A stretch of DNA of 16,907 nt from an uncultured bacterium (GCA_905214245.1 CAJMLO010000024.1:1-16907), one strand, 5' to 3'; counted from the stretch's first letter, positions 1-7,202 are shown. Notes: generated by a model not told the origin, from the letters alone. Made by a program: numbers and translations.

Positions 1-38
1 CTTTTCAATATTTTATTTTCAATGTATTTGTGACATAT

Positions 39-512
39 CTATTTTAAACCTATATATGTAAAATTTATGTATTTAATTTTATGTTGTACTATCGAAGTAG
101 CAGCATCTGCTGCCAAGTCTTCCTGCAAGTTTGCAATAGGATCTCCTTTGCACGCTAAGCAATTTGCATTAAACGCCATTCCTGCTGCTGATTGAGGATA
201 TACATCTACTCCATGGTCTGTATAATATGCTCCAAGTCCAGCACGTTCAAGCTCTTCTGCACTACATCCTTTAGTTAATTGATGCACAATTGAACCAACC
301 ATTTCTAGGTGAGCTAATTCTTCTGTACCAATATCATTTAAAATTGCCTTTGATTTTTGATCTGGCATACCAAACCTTTGTGACAAATATCTAAGAGATG
401 CAGCAAGTTCTCCATCAGGACCACCATATTGAGATATGATAAATTTTGCAAGTCTCGGATTTGAACATTTTATATTTACAGGATATTGTAATACTTTATT
501 ATAAGTCCACAT
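39..512 (-). CDS. cotJC: Spore coat protein CotJC (manganese-catalase-like), C-terminally truncated
   Basis: Third gene of the cotJ spore-coat operon, a ferritin-like protein related to manganese catalases. Residues 1-137 match the family well: the MWTYNKVLQYPVNI start, DGELAA with candidate metal ligand E35, and TEELAHLE with E65xxH68. After about residue 138 the sequence turns into an unrelated AT-rich tail ending in FTYIGLK. The protein is 157 residues, whereas CotJC is usually about 190. The second metal-binding half (a late Glu and an ExxH) is therefore missing. A GTG lies nine bases upstream, but it touches the Shine-Dalgarno AAAGGAG. The ATG at 512 has 8-nt spacing and gives the family's usual N-terminus. 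The gene overlaps cotJB by 14 nt. No reading frame in the remaining 38 bases restores the family C-terminus. It may be a decayed gene or a shortened, non-catalytic coat protein. Confidence 0.85.
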   Translation of the reverse strand: MWTYNKVLQYPVNIKCSNPRLAKFIISQYGGPDGELAASLRYLSQRFGMPDQKSKAILNDIGTEELAHLEMVGSIVHQLTKGCSAEELERAGLGAYYTDHGVDVYPQSAAGMAFNANCLACKGDPIANLQEDLAADAATSIVQHKIKYINFTYIGLK

Positions 513-933
513 TAAAATCACTCCTTTCCCAAGGCCATGGCTCCTCTAGCCATCTCCATTTATTGCATGGGCAATAGATAGATAATGGTCCAAATATTTT
601 TTGATATTTTTCTTTTACCTGATTATATTGATTACAATATTCTCTGTGTAAACATAGTGCTTTTTGATCACTTGGATGTGTATCCAAATATTCTGCGAGT
701 TCAACGATTGCAAAATTCAAACATTTCATTTGCCTCATCATTTCTTCTCGTACAGCATCTCTATTGTTACAGCACCCGTCTGTATTGTTTGAACAATTGC
801 AATTTAGTTCATTAGACAAGCTTGATGCATTATATCCAAATGCAGCATTTATTCCTTCAGGAGTATAATTGCAATTCATACTATCCATCATTTTGCCACA
901 TCCACAATTTCTTTTTTCAGTATTTTCTTCCAT
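499..933 (-). CDS. cotJB: Spore coat protein CotJB with Cys/Asn-rich N-terminal extension
   Basis: CotJB works with CotJA and CotJC in the spore coat or its inner layers. The family domain spans about residues 61-137: an amphipathic helix containing FAIVELAEYLDTHP, then the HREYCNQYNQ stretch, and the Trp-rich end PWPWE typical of the family. Usual length is about 85-95 residues. This protein has 144 because of an N-terminal extension holding seven cysteines (C10, C12, C21, C45, C47, C54, C55) in an Asn-rich background. The start ATG overlaps the cotJA stop by one base (TAATG), and a GGAGAGGGG-like ribosome binding site lies inside the end of cotJA, so the two are probably translationally coupled. 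The family call is firm. That the extension forms disulfide cross-links is my inference. Confidence 0.9.
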   Translation of the reverse strand: MEENTEKRNCGCGKMMDSMNCNYTPEGINAAFGYNASSLSNELNCNCSNNTDGCCNNRDAVREEMMRQMKCLNFAIVELAEYLDTHPSDQKALCLHREYCNQYNQVKEKYQKIFGPLSIYCPCNKWRWLEEPWPWERSDFNVDL

Positions 934-1313
934 TATCTATTACACCCCTCTCCTATTTCATTTCTTGCTCTTAAATAATCATTAAATTCCATACTTTGCC
1001 CAGGTCTATAAGGACTTACAAGTTCAGGGAAAATTGTTCCCATTTTTAGTCCACAACATGGTGTAAATGTTTTATCCATATATTGCATTGGAACATAACT
1101 CTGTGCAAGCATTGGATTATTTGGAAATAAATTCATATCTTCATCAAATCCACATCCACAACTCATACTGTTATCCATTTTCTGATAATAACATGGTGTA
1201 TTACTGTATTGAACTGCATTTTGATTTACATCATCACAAACATTTTCTAATACTTGATTATCAATATTGTTTTGATTGCAACATCCACAGTATCTATTAT
1301 ATCTTGTATACAT
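933..1313 (-). CDS. cotJA: Spore coat-associated protein CotJA with Cys-rich N-terminal extension
   Basis: First gene of the coat operon. The CotJA core is at about residues 68-118: YVPMQ, then CCGLKMGTIFPELVSPY, then RPGQS and a short helical tail. The first ~65 residues are an extension rich in Asn, Tyr and Cys (C9, C11, C12, C26, C41, C52, C54), giving 126 residues where about 80 is more usual. The AAAGGAGG ribosome binding site is 7 nt from the ATG. Only about 40 nt separate the start from the pyk terminator, so the promoter must lie there or overlap the terminator. In this family transcription is expected from a mother-cell sigma factor. A CATAATAT element near 1345 could be its -10 box, but I could not pair it convincingly with a -35 box. 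Confidence 0.88.
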   Translation of the reverse strand: MYTRYNRYCGCCNQNNIDNQVLENVCDDVNQNAVQYSNTPCYYQKMDNSMSCGCGFDEDMNLFPNNPMLAQSYVPMQYMDKTFTPCCGLKMGTIFPELVSPYRPGQSMEFNDYLRARNEIGEGCNR

Positions 1314-1355
1314 ATTTTTGCCTCCTTTTAATATTACTATATTACATATTATGAC

Positions 1356-1391
1356 AAAAAAATAGAAGTGTGATACTTGAGTTCACACTTC
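1356..1391 (-). terminator. Intrinsic terminator of pyk
   Basis: On the minus strand an 8-bp perfect stem, GAAGTGTG with CACACTTC, encloses an 11-nt loop and is followed by TATTTTTTT. It begins 20 nt after the pyk stop codon and separates pyk from the cotJ genes. Confidence 0.9.
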
Positions 1392-1410
1392 TTAATTAAT
1401 CGTATTCAAT

Positions 1411-2847
1411 CTATATTTTTAAAATTCCACCAATTGTTTTATTCATTAAATGGTTGTTTTCATCAGTTAAAATTGATGCTCCACCTGCTACAGCAACTAA
1501 ATCTCCTTTTTTAACTACTCCAACTTTTTCAGCTATTTCAACACCATCTTTAATCATATCTTCTATAGAATCTTTTGTCTCTACATAGATTGGTCTAACA
1601 CCAAAGATTAAAGCAAGTTGTTTATATATTGTTTTATTATCTGTTATAGCATATATTGGACATTTTGGTAAAAATCCAGCTAAGTTTTTAACAGTTCTAC
1701 CTGTATGTGTATACGCAAATATTGCTTTTGCATCCATTCTCATTGCTGTTAAACATGTAGAATAATTTAAGTTATATTCATAATCTTCTTCATTTAGATC
1801 ATATTCTCTGTTTTTAAATCTCTTCCAATATTTAATTGAACCTTCAACTGCTTTTGCAATTTTATCCATTGTTTCAACACATTGGATTGGATATTTTCCA
1901 GCTGCTGATTCTGCTGAAAGCATTATGGCACTTGTTTGATCATAAATAGCATTAGCAACATCACTAACTTCTGCTCTTGTTGGTCTTGGGTTATTTACCA
2001 TAGACTCTAACATTTGAGTGGCTGTTACTACTGGTTTTCCAGCTTGGCAACATTTTCTAATAAATTCTTTTTGACGAATTGGAACTTCTTCCATTGGAAT
2101 TTCAACACCTAAGTCACCTCTGGCAACCATAATTCCATCTGCTACTTCAAGAATTTTATCAAAGTTATCAATACCTTGTCTATTTTCTATTTTAGCTATA
2201 ACTTTAATATGGTTTCCACCGTTTTCATCTAATACTTTTTTGATATTTACTATATCTTCTGCTTTTCTTATAAATGATGCAGCGATATAATCAAATCCTT
2301 TTTCAATTCCAAATTTTATATCAGATATATCCTTATCTGTTAGGCTTGGTAAATTAATTGTAGAATTTGGTATGTTTATACTCTTTTTATTTGTTAATCT
2401 TCCACCATTTACTACTTCGCAAACAACGTCTTTCCCTTTAATTTCTTTTACAATAACTTCTATTAATCCATCATTTATTAATATCCTTGTTCCAACTGGA
2501 ACTTCATTTGCTAAATTTTTGTATGTTACAGAAACTTTTGTGTCATCTCCATCAACATCTTCATTTAATAGTGTAAATGTGTCTCCAGCTTTTAAATTTG
2601 CTTCACCTGTAGCAAATTTGCCAATTCTAATTTCTGGTCCTTTTGTATCAAGTAGCATAGCAACTGGTGCACCTGTATTTTCTCTCGCTTGTTTAAATAA
2701 TTCAATTCTACCTGATTGTTCTTCATAATCTCCATGAGAAAAATTGAATCTTGCAACATTCATTCCAGCATTAATTAATTCTTCCATTTTTTTAACATCA
2801 TCAACTGCTGGTCCTAAAGTACAAATAATTTTTGTTTTTCTTAACAT
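1411..2847 (-). CDS. pyk: Pyruvate kinase
   Basis: Converts phosphoenolpyruvate and ADP to pyruvate and ATP, the last step of glycolysis, in the cytoplasm. Family motifs appear in order: TLGPA near the start, the substrate-binding R33-x-N35-x-S37, LLDTKGPEIRIG (residues 65-76), catalytic K219 in IAKIENRQG, metal ligands E221 and D245 in MVARGDLGVEIP, and TATQMLESM (275-283). At 478 residues it is the compact form: barrel, B domain (about 75-165) and C-terminal regulatory domain, without the extra PEP-utiliser domain seen in Bacillus enzymes. The gene is a single unit with its own extended -10 promoter upstream and a terminator downstream. The ribosome binding site AAAGG is rather far from the ATG (about 12 nt), but the MLRKTKIICTLGPA start is typical of the family. 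Confidence 0.97.
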   Translation of the reverse strand: MLRKTKIICTLGPAVDDVKKMEELINAGMNVARFNFSHGDYEEQSGRIELFKQARENTGAPVAMLLDTKGPEIRIGKFATGEANLKAGDTFTLLNEDVDGDDTKVSVTYKNLANEVPVGTRILINDGLIEVIVKEIKGKDVVCEVVNGGRLTNKKSINIPNSTINLPSLTDKDISDIKFGIEKGFDYIAASFIRKAEDIVNIKKVLDENGGNHIKVIAKIENRQGIDNFDKILEVADGIMVARGDLGVEIPMEEVPIRQKEFIRKCCQAGKPVVTATQMLESMVNNPRPTRAEVSDVANAIYDQTSAIMLSAESAAGKYPIQCVETMDKIAKAVEGSIKYWKRFKNREYDLNEEDYEYNLNYSTCLTAMRMDAKAIFAYTHTGRTVKNLAGFLPKCPIYAITDNKTIYKQLALIFGVRPIYVETKDSIEDMIKDGVEIAEKVGVVKKGDLVAVAGGASILTDENNHLMNKTIGGILKI

Positions 2848-2888
2848 ATTATATCATTTCCTTTCTATTCTCTTTTTAAAGCCCATAT

Positions 2889-2897
2889 ATTATATCA
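2889..2897 (-). promoter_or_regulatory. Extended -10 promoter of pyk
   Basis: TGATATAAT is a perfect extended -10 box (TGnTATAAT). The -35 region 17 bp upstream (TAGAAA) is poor, as is common for extended -10 promoters. It lies about 42 nt upstream of the pyk start, in the ytxC-pyk gap. Confidence 0.65.
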
Positions 2898-2936
2898 CAC
2901 CTTTTTACAAATTTCTACAAAAATTTATAAATTCGT

Positions 2937-3779
2937 CTAAATTTCTCGCACATTTTGTATCATTTTATAAGTTTTACAAATATTACACTCCCTACAAATA
3001 GAAATTCTGTCCTCAAAAATCAATTTTAATGTATTTATAAATTCATCTTCATTGCAAATCAAATGAATTTCTATATTACGAGGTAGTAAACTTAAAAGCG
3101 TATTTAAAGCATAATCATTTGACGAAAAGGAAATATCAGATAGATATTTTACATTTGTAATATTTTCTGATAAAGGTATTATATTTTTTTCTTCATCAAG
3201 AAGTATCGATTCGCCATTGGTATAAATTAAGTGAACTAAATTTGGACCAATTTTAGCAGTATTTACATATGCTTTAAGCAAAGTTATAAATTCATTATAT
3301 TCCTTCTCAATTATATACTGGTTTACAGCCATATCCACGATATTATCAAGTTCTTTTATATAATCAGAAACTCTAAAATTAGCTATACCTTCAAGCACTA
3401 TTTTTTTGTTTTCTTTTATATAGCTTAAAACCTGATTAAATAAATTTTCATTTCTTTCAAATTCTTCAAGTTTACATATTTCTTTACAATTTTCAAGTAT
3501 AATTTTTCTTTCATAATTATCAAAATAAAAATAATTATTATTTATTATCCTTGTAAGTATTTTTTCCTCATAAAAGCTTATAATAGTATTAGAAACAAGT
3601 TCTGATATAAAATTCTCAAAATTTTTAACATTTTGACCAACATAATGTATTATTACATTTTTGTAAATTTCAAAATTTTTACTACAATAATATATATTTT
3701 CAAAATTTATGTTTTCAATTCTGTCTAGCAGATACTCTATAATTTTATCGTTATTTGACTTTATGCAATATGACTTCAT
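2937..3779 (-). CDS. ytxC: Putative sporulation protein, YtxC family
   Basis: A 280-residue soluble, Lys/Glu/Asn/Ile-rich protein with no signal peptide or membrane segment. I assign it to the YtxC family (found in spore formers, role unknown) from overall length and from two stretches. One is the central EGIANFRVSDYIKELDNIVD (about residues 135-154). The other is the end, with the LLPRNIEIHLIC strand and an FEDRISIC segment. The C-terminus carries C262-x2-C265-x2-C268, which could bind a metal or form disulfides; that is inference. The ribosome binding site GGGAG lies about 10 nt upstream of the ATG. The gene sits downstream of a rhodanese gene and upstream of pyk and the cotJ genes, a sporulation-flavoured neighbourhood. 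The biochemical function is unknown. Confidence 0.75.
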   Translation of the reverse strand: MKSYCIKSNNDKIIEYLLDRIENINFENIYYCSKNFEIYKNVIIHYVGQNVKNFENFISELVSNTIISFYEEKILTRIINNNYFYFDNYERKIILENCKEICKLEEFERNENLFNQVLSYIKENKKIVLEGIANFRVSDYIKELDNIVDMAVNQYIIEKEYNEFITLLKAYVNTAKIGPNLVHLIYTNGESILLDEEKNIIPLSENITNVKYLSDISFSSNDYALNTLLSLLPRNIEIHLICNEDEFINTLKLIFEDRISICRECNICKTYKMIQNVREI

Positions 3780-3872
3780 ACATAGAATTCTCCCTTCATA
3801 TATGTAATATTATCTGCTAAACCTTTGTTAGATATACATATTTTATTCTATATTTTTTTAAACGTGATTAAA

Positions 3873-3897
3873 GGATGTAAAAGAAAACTTTACATCC
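3873..3897 (-). terminator. Hairpin at the end of the rhodanese gene
   Basis: GGATGTAAA pairs with TTTACATCC (9 bp, 7-nt loop) directly over the rhodanese stop codon. On the minus strand only TTTAATC follows, so the T-tract is weak. It may be a partial terminator or an mRNA-stabilising hairpin. Confidence 0.5.
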
Positions 3898-4222
3898 CAT
3901 CCAATCCATTTTTTAAGCTATACACATTTGTATATCCCATTTTTTCCAATTTTTCTTTTGCTTGCCTACTTCTATGCCCACTTGCACAATATACAATAAT
4001 TGTGTTTTGTTTATTTGTAGGTATTTTATCATTTTGAAATTCCATCTCATATAGAGGAATATTAATGCTATTAGCAAGATGCCCTTCAGCATATTCCTGC
4101 TTGCTTCTAACATCTATCAGTATGCTGTTTTTATCTTCTTGTAGCATTTCTTTTATTCTTTTATATGATAAATCTCTTACATCAAAACTTCTATATAAAA
4201 TTTCTTTGAACATTTTAAACAT
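3890..4222 (-). CDS. Single-domain rhodanese-like protein
   Basis: A small (110-residue) rhodanese-fold sulfurtransferase, presumably cytoplasmic because no signal sequence is seen. Landmarks are ILIDVRSKQEYAEGHL (residues 34-49), SINIP at 52-56, and the active-site loop CASGHRS with catalytic Cys79 and a basic residue closing the loop. This fits persulfide (sulfane sulfur) carriage, but the acceptor cannot be told from sequence. The reading frame can be opened at a GTG nine bases upstream, but the ATG at 4222 is 8 nt from AGGAAG and is preferred. The Shine-Dalgarno region has been copied by a 17-nt tandem duplication. No partner sulfur-transfer gene is adjacent. The next gene downstream is ytxC, about 110 nt away. 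Confidence 0.88.
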   Translation of the reverse strand: MFKMFKEILYRSFDVRDLSYKRIKEMLQEDKNSILIDVRSKQEYAEGHLANSINIPLYEMEFQNDKIPTNKQNTIIVYCASGHRSRQAKEKLEKMGYTNVYSLKNGLDGM

Positions 4223-4256
4223 TTTAATCACTTCCTATATTTAATCACTTCCTATA
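4223..4256. repeat. 17-nt perfect tandem duplication containing the rhodanese ribosome binding site
   Basis: The unit TATAGGAAGTGATTAAA (minus strand) occurs twice head to tail, at 4240-4256 and 4223-4239, without mismatch. Each copy holds an AGGAAGTG Shine-Dalgarno. Only the copy next to the gene is at working distance from the ATG at 4222. Confidence 0.9.
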
Positions 4257-4348
4257 GAGCAAAGCGACGTAAGCCGCCCTTTGTCCAAAGCCGATTTGAG
4301 TTTCAGACTAAAAGGAGGAAATTTCAAAGGCAATAGCGATTGTAGCAT
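4241..4348 (-). other. Compositionally distinct intergenic island with a 35-codon ORF
   Basis: Between the secF terminator and the rhodanese gene lies a segment of about 95 nt (4257-4350). It is visibly richer in G and C than its surroundings, with GCGACG and GCCGCCC runs. On the minus strand it holds an ATG-started ORF of 35 codons beginning MLQSLLPLKFPPFSLKLK and ending in the repeated RBS segment. On the plus strand another open frame crosses it (from about 4245 to 4362). No good ribosome binding site precedes the minus-strand ATG. I think I have met near-identical short ORFs of this kind in gut clostridial genomes, which would fit a repeated non-coding element rather than a protein, but I cannot check this. 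Function unknown. Confidence 0.45.
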
Positions 4349-4351
4349 CTT

Positions 4352-4386
4352 TATATACTAGGAAATGAAAAATTTCCTAGTATATA
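4352..4386. repeat. Perfect 15-bp inverted repeat
   Basis: TATATACTAGGAAAT and its exact reverse complement flank a 5-nt loop (GAAAA). Neither strand has a T-tract after the stem, so it is not a standard terminator. It directly abuts the secF terminator on one side and the intergenic island on the other. Confidence 0.85.
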
Positions 4387-4429
4387 AAAAAGAACAGTAT
4401 TAATATATTATATTAATACTGTCCTTTTT
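4387..4429 (-). terminator. Terminator of the HD-secD-secF operon (bidirectional)
   Basis: On the minus strand a long stem opens with GGACAGTATTAATATA, and its other arm ends in CTGTTC. It includes one G-U pair and is followed by TTTTTT. On the plus strand the same hairpin is followed by TTTTT. It starts about 18 nt after the secF stop, confirming that secF really ends there. Confidence 0.9.
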
Positions 4430-4446
4430 CGTTACAAATCATATGA

Positions 4447-5106
4447 CTATTTTTTCTTTTCTTCATCAATTTTTTCTTGAAGTTTTTGTTCATTTTTAAA
4501 GCTTAATGTTGTAAATGTAATAATCATTAGTGAAAGTCCAACTGGAATAACAAATCTATTTATTGGAAATCTTGTAATTGCAAGTAGTCCAAAATATACT
4601 CCTTCAACTAATAATACAAATCCTGCATATGATGCAATTGTTTTTACTAAACCTATTTTTTTATATCTTATTGCTACAAATGCAAGTATAATTACTGTGC
4701 TTATTGCAATTGGCCAAGCATATGGCTTAATGATACTTGATAGTCTTATTTTTGGATTATGAACTATTGTAATGTCATTATCAACTTTTAATTCTGTAGA
4801 ATATTTTTCATTTAGCTTATTTGTAAATTGTTCTACTTTTTCATTTAATTCATTATCTGATTTGTCTTTCATTGTAATTGAAAACATATCATCAAATAAT
4901 TCTATTTTTTGAACTATAATTTTTTCGTTGCCAAAAACTTCTTTAGCAATTTGCTTTATATCTTTTATTTCAGCAGTTTTACCTATATATGCATCTATTT
5001 CAACATTTTTACTATATGTAATATCAGCATTTAGTCCTATTGTAGCTGTGATAATTATTCCTGAAATAATAACACAAGCTAAAATTCCATATATAACTTT
5101 TTTCAT
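4447..5106 (-). CDS. secF: Shortened, divergent SecF-like Sec accessory protein
   Basis: Directly follows secD (21-nt gap) and shares its architecture, so I read it as SecF, which normally pairs with SecD to pull exported proteins across the membrane using the proton gradient. Visible features in this 219-residue protein are a transmembrane helix at about 3-24, an extracytoplasmic domain at about 30-125, and helices at about 128-147, 156-176 and 183-203, then a charged tail. SecF usually has about 300 residues and six helices, so the last two helices are absent here. The usual GIDFxGG motif after helix 1 is degenerate (LNADITYSKNVEID), and the helix-4 Asp of the NDTxVxFDR motif is not found. 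The ATG at 5106 is preferred to one four codons upstream, which touches the AAAGG ribosome binding site. A terminator follows at once. Identity rests mostly on context and topology. Confidence 0.7.
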   Translation of the reverse strand: MKKVIYGILACVIISGIIITATIGLNADITYSKNVEIDAYIGKTAEIKDIKQIAKEVFGNEKIIVQKIELFDDMFSITMKDKSDNELNEKVEQFTNKLNEKYSTELKVDNDITIVHNPKIRLSSIIKPYAWPIAISTVIILAFVAIRYKKIGLVKTIASYAGFVLLVEGVYFGLLAITRFPINRFVIPVGLSLMIITFTTLSFKNEQKLQEKIDEEKKK

Positions 5107-5127
5107 ATTAAATCTCATCCTTTTTCA

Positions 5128-6465
5128 TTATTTTTTTGTACTTATTACCATCAAAGTTCTTGTAATAACTGTGTTGTATATAAATATTGTAAGTAATCCC
5201 CAGAACATTAATGCTCCAAAACTATAAATTGGCATCCATCCTGCAAAACACAATGCAATAGCTATAACCAATGCTGGAATCAATATAAATACCATTGATT
5301 TAGCTGTATTATTATATGCTTTCTTTGTATCCTCTTCTGTTTTCATAGTTTTTAATAAACGTATTGTGAATATGTAGTTTAATACAATAGAAATTAATAT
5401 TCCAAATATTCCTTCGATTGTTAAAATAACATTTGTATAACGAACTATAATTAACAAAACAGCTAAATATCCAATGTTTGCAATTCCTGCTAAAATTCCA
5501 TTCTTTTTATATAAAATTCCAAGAACAATTGCACCTATAACAATAGTAACTAAAATAACTATACCTGCCATTGTAAGATTATCTGTTGTTATATCAGATG
5601 AAATAAATCTATTTTGTGCTAAATCATATTCAAGTGGTAGACTACCATCATTTATTAAAATAGCTAAATTTCTTGCTTCAGCTAAATAACTATTTATTTC
5701 CGATACATTTGTTGTCGCACTTCCAACTGAAATTTGTAAAATTCCATTTTTTATTTCTTCTCCAAAACTTGTGCTTGTTATTGTATTATCATCAATTTTC
5801 ATTGTGAATTTTTTTGTTGTATCTTTTCCAGATTCATCTGTTGATTTTACATACGTATTGCTTATTTCTCTTAATTTTTCTACAGAATCTTTATTAAATT
5901 CTATATTTAAATAAACCGTTGTACCAGAAGTGGTTGTCCCATATGTGGCTGTTGCTTTTTTTACATTTGTTTCATCAAGCAATACCTCATTATTTTCCCC
6001 AACTATAGTAAATTTACCTTTTGTGTAAATATATTGAACAGCCAAATCTGTGTCATCATCTTCTGGAATTTGAACAGTCATTTTTCCTGTTTTTTCATCA
6101 AGTCTAATTAAGTACTCTGAGATTCCATAATCACTTAATCTTTTTTCAACTATATTTTTTGTTTTTTTATAGTTGTCAACAGTTAAACTTTCTTCACTGT
6201 TAATTGGAACTTCTTTTTTGCTTCCTTCTTTATCTTCACTTTTAACTTCATTTCCATCTTTGTCATAGTATATTGTTTTATTACCTGTTCCAACATTTGT
6301 TGTAACAACTCTGCTTCCTTTTAGATCCATCCCTAATTGGTAATCCTTTAATACATTTACCATTGATTTTTTATCTTGTACATATAATCCTGCAAAAGAA
6401 ATAATTGAAACCAATACAATCAATAATATAACTAATGCTATTTTTAATCCTTTATCTACTTTCAC
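5128..6465 (-). CDS. secD: SecD-like protein-export subunit lacking the proton-path Asp
   Basis: SecD forms a membrane complex with SecF that assists the SecYEG channel. Here helix 1 is at about 7-28. The extracytoplasmic P1 region starts with YQLGMDLKGS (the family LGLDLxGG motif), contains a low-complexity Lys/Glu/Ser insert at about 65-92, and ends with the conserved LAEARNLAILINDGSLP (261-277). Five further helices follow at about 298-318, 323-341, 345-371, 390-408 and 413-438. The helix that should read LTLPGIAGIILTIGMAVDANVL is LTIEGIFGILISIVLNYIFT (348-367): the Asp is replaced by Ile365, with Asn363 nearby. The later DxNxTT motif is also gone. The start is GTG, 8 nt from a perfect AGGAGG that overlaps the stop of the HD gene. 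Fold assignment is firm; proton coupling is doubtful. Confidence 0.87.
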   Translation of the reverse strand: MKVDKGLKIALVILLIVLVSIISFAGLYVQDKKSMVNVLKDYQLGMDLKGSRVVTTNVGTGNKTIYYDKDGNEVKSEDKEGSKKEVPINSEESLTVDNYKKTKNIVEKRLSDYGISEYLIRLDEKTGKMTVQIPEDDDTDLAVQYIYTKGKFTIVGENNEVLLDETNVKKATATYGTTTSGTTVYLNIEFNKDSVEKLREISNTYVKSTDESGKDTTKKFTMKIDDNTITSTSFGEEIKNGILQISVGSATTNVSEINSYLAEARNLAILINDGSLPLEYDLAQNRFISSDITTDNLTMAGIVILVTIVIGAIVLGILYKKNGILAGIANIGYLAVLLIIVRYTNVILTIEGIFGILISIVLNYIFTIRLLKTMKTEEDTKKAYNNTAKSMVFILIPALVIAIALCFAGWMPIYSFGALMFWGLLTIFIYNTVITRTLMVISTKK

Positions 6466-6477
6466 TTACTTTTCCTC

Positions 6478-7137
6478 CTATAATAATTTAATATCATTTA
6501 TAATTAATTCAAACCATATTCCTAAATATTTAGCCGCATATTTACTCATCATAGTTCTATCCATAAATATCTCAAAATAGTCTAAAACTGGAGATATTTT
6601 TGTATCAATTGTTAAATCTAGTGTAACTTTTCTTTCTTCTTTATTAAGTATGAATTTTGATTCTGTTACTGCATAATTTACTTTATCATGCTTATCAAAA
6701 GATGAAATATTTTTATTTACAACTCTACTTCTATGTGCATCAGATTTATCTGCAAGAATTAATGCAGCTGATATATCTGATACTGCTGTTCCTGTTTGTT
6801 CATCATGATTGCCTATCGCCATCATTATTTCTGTTCTATGTTTTACATCCATTCCCATATCTTTTAATATTTGATACGCAAGTATTGCTCCACTATGTGC
6901 ATGATCAACTCTGTTAACGCAATTTCCAATATCATGCATATATCCTGCAATCTTAGCAAGCTCAATTCTTTCTTCCGGATATCCTAAAGTTTCTAATACC
7001 TCACCCGCTCTATTAGATACAATTGTAATATGTCTTGTAGAATGTTCTGTATATCCAAGTGCATCAAGTTGTACCTGAGAACTTCTTATAAGTTCCTTTA
7101 TTTCTTGATTATTTTTAACATCTTCTAGTGTAATCAT
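6478..7137 (-). CDS. HD-domain phosphohydrolase
   Basis: A cytoplasmic HD-superfamily metal-dependent phosphohydrolase. Ligand candidates in this 219-residue form are H36 in STRHI, H68-D69 in YMHDIGN, H79 and H81 in DHAHSG, H111-D112 in IGNHDE, and D130 and D133 in ILADKSDAHR. The set is complete, so the enzyme is probably active. The substrate (nucleotide or cyclic nucleotide) cannot be read from sequence. The frame is open 7 codons further upstream, but GGAGG lies inside that extension, 5 nt from the ATG at 7137, which is therefore chosen. It is the first gene of the HD-secD-secF transcript, with a promoter about 37 nt upstream and 12 nt before the secD start. A small HD gene next to secDF recurs in clostridia as far as I recall, with no established functional link. 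Confidence 0.85.
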   Translation of the reverse strand: MITLEDVKNNQEIKELIRSSQVQLDALGYTEHSTRHITIVSNRAGEVLETLGYPEERIELAKIAGYMHDIGNCVNRVDHAHSGAILAYQILKDMGMDVKHRTEIMMAIGNHDEQTGTAVSDISAALILADKSDAHRSRVVNKNISSFDKHDKVNYAVTESKFILNKEERKVTLDLTIDTKISPVLDYFEIFMDRTMMSKYAAKYLGIWFELIINDIKLL

Positions 7138-7173
7138 CTTCTCCTCCGTAAAAATCAAATTTGTTTCCTACCA

Positions 7174-7202
7174 ATTCTATATTAAAATTGCAAAAAATTC
7201 AA
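7174..7202 (-). promoter_or_regulatory. Sigma-A type promoter of the HD-secD-secF operon
   Basis: TTGAAT (7202-7197), a 17-bp spacer and TAGAAT (7179-7174) fit the sigma-A consensus at the optimal spacing. It lies in the 111-nt gap upstream of the HD gene. Confidence 0.65.

Noticed and set aside
3913..4113. Second minus-strand frame inside the rhodanese gene
   Set aside because: Overlaps the rhodanese in another frame and lacks any motif; the rhodanese frame has the active-site loop.
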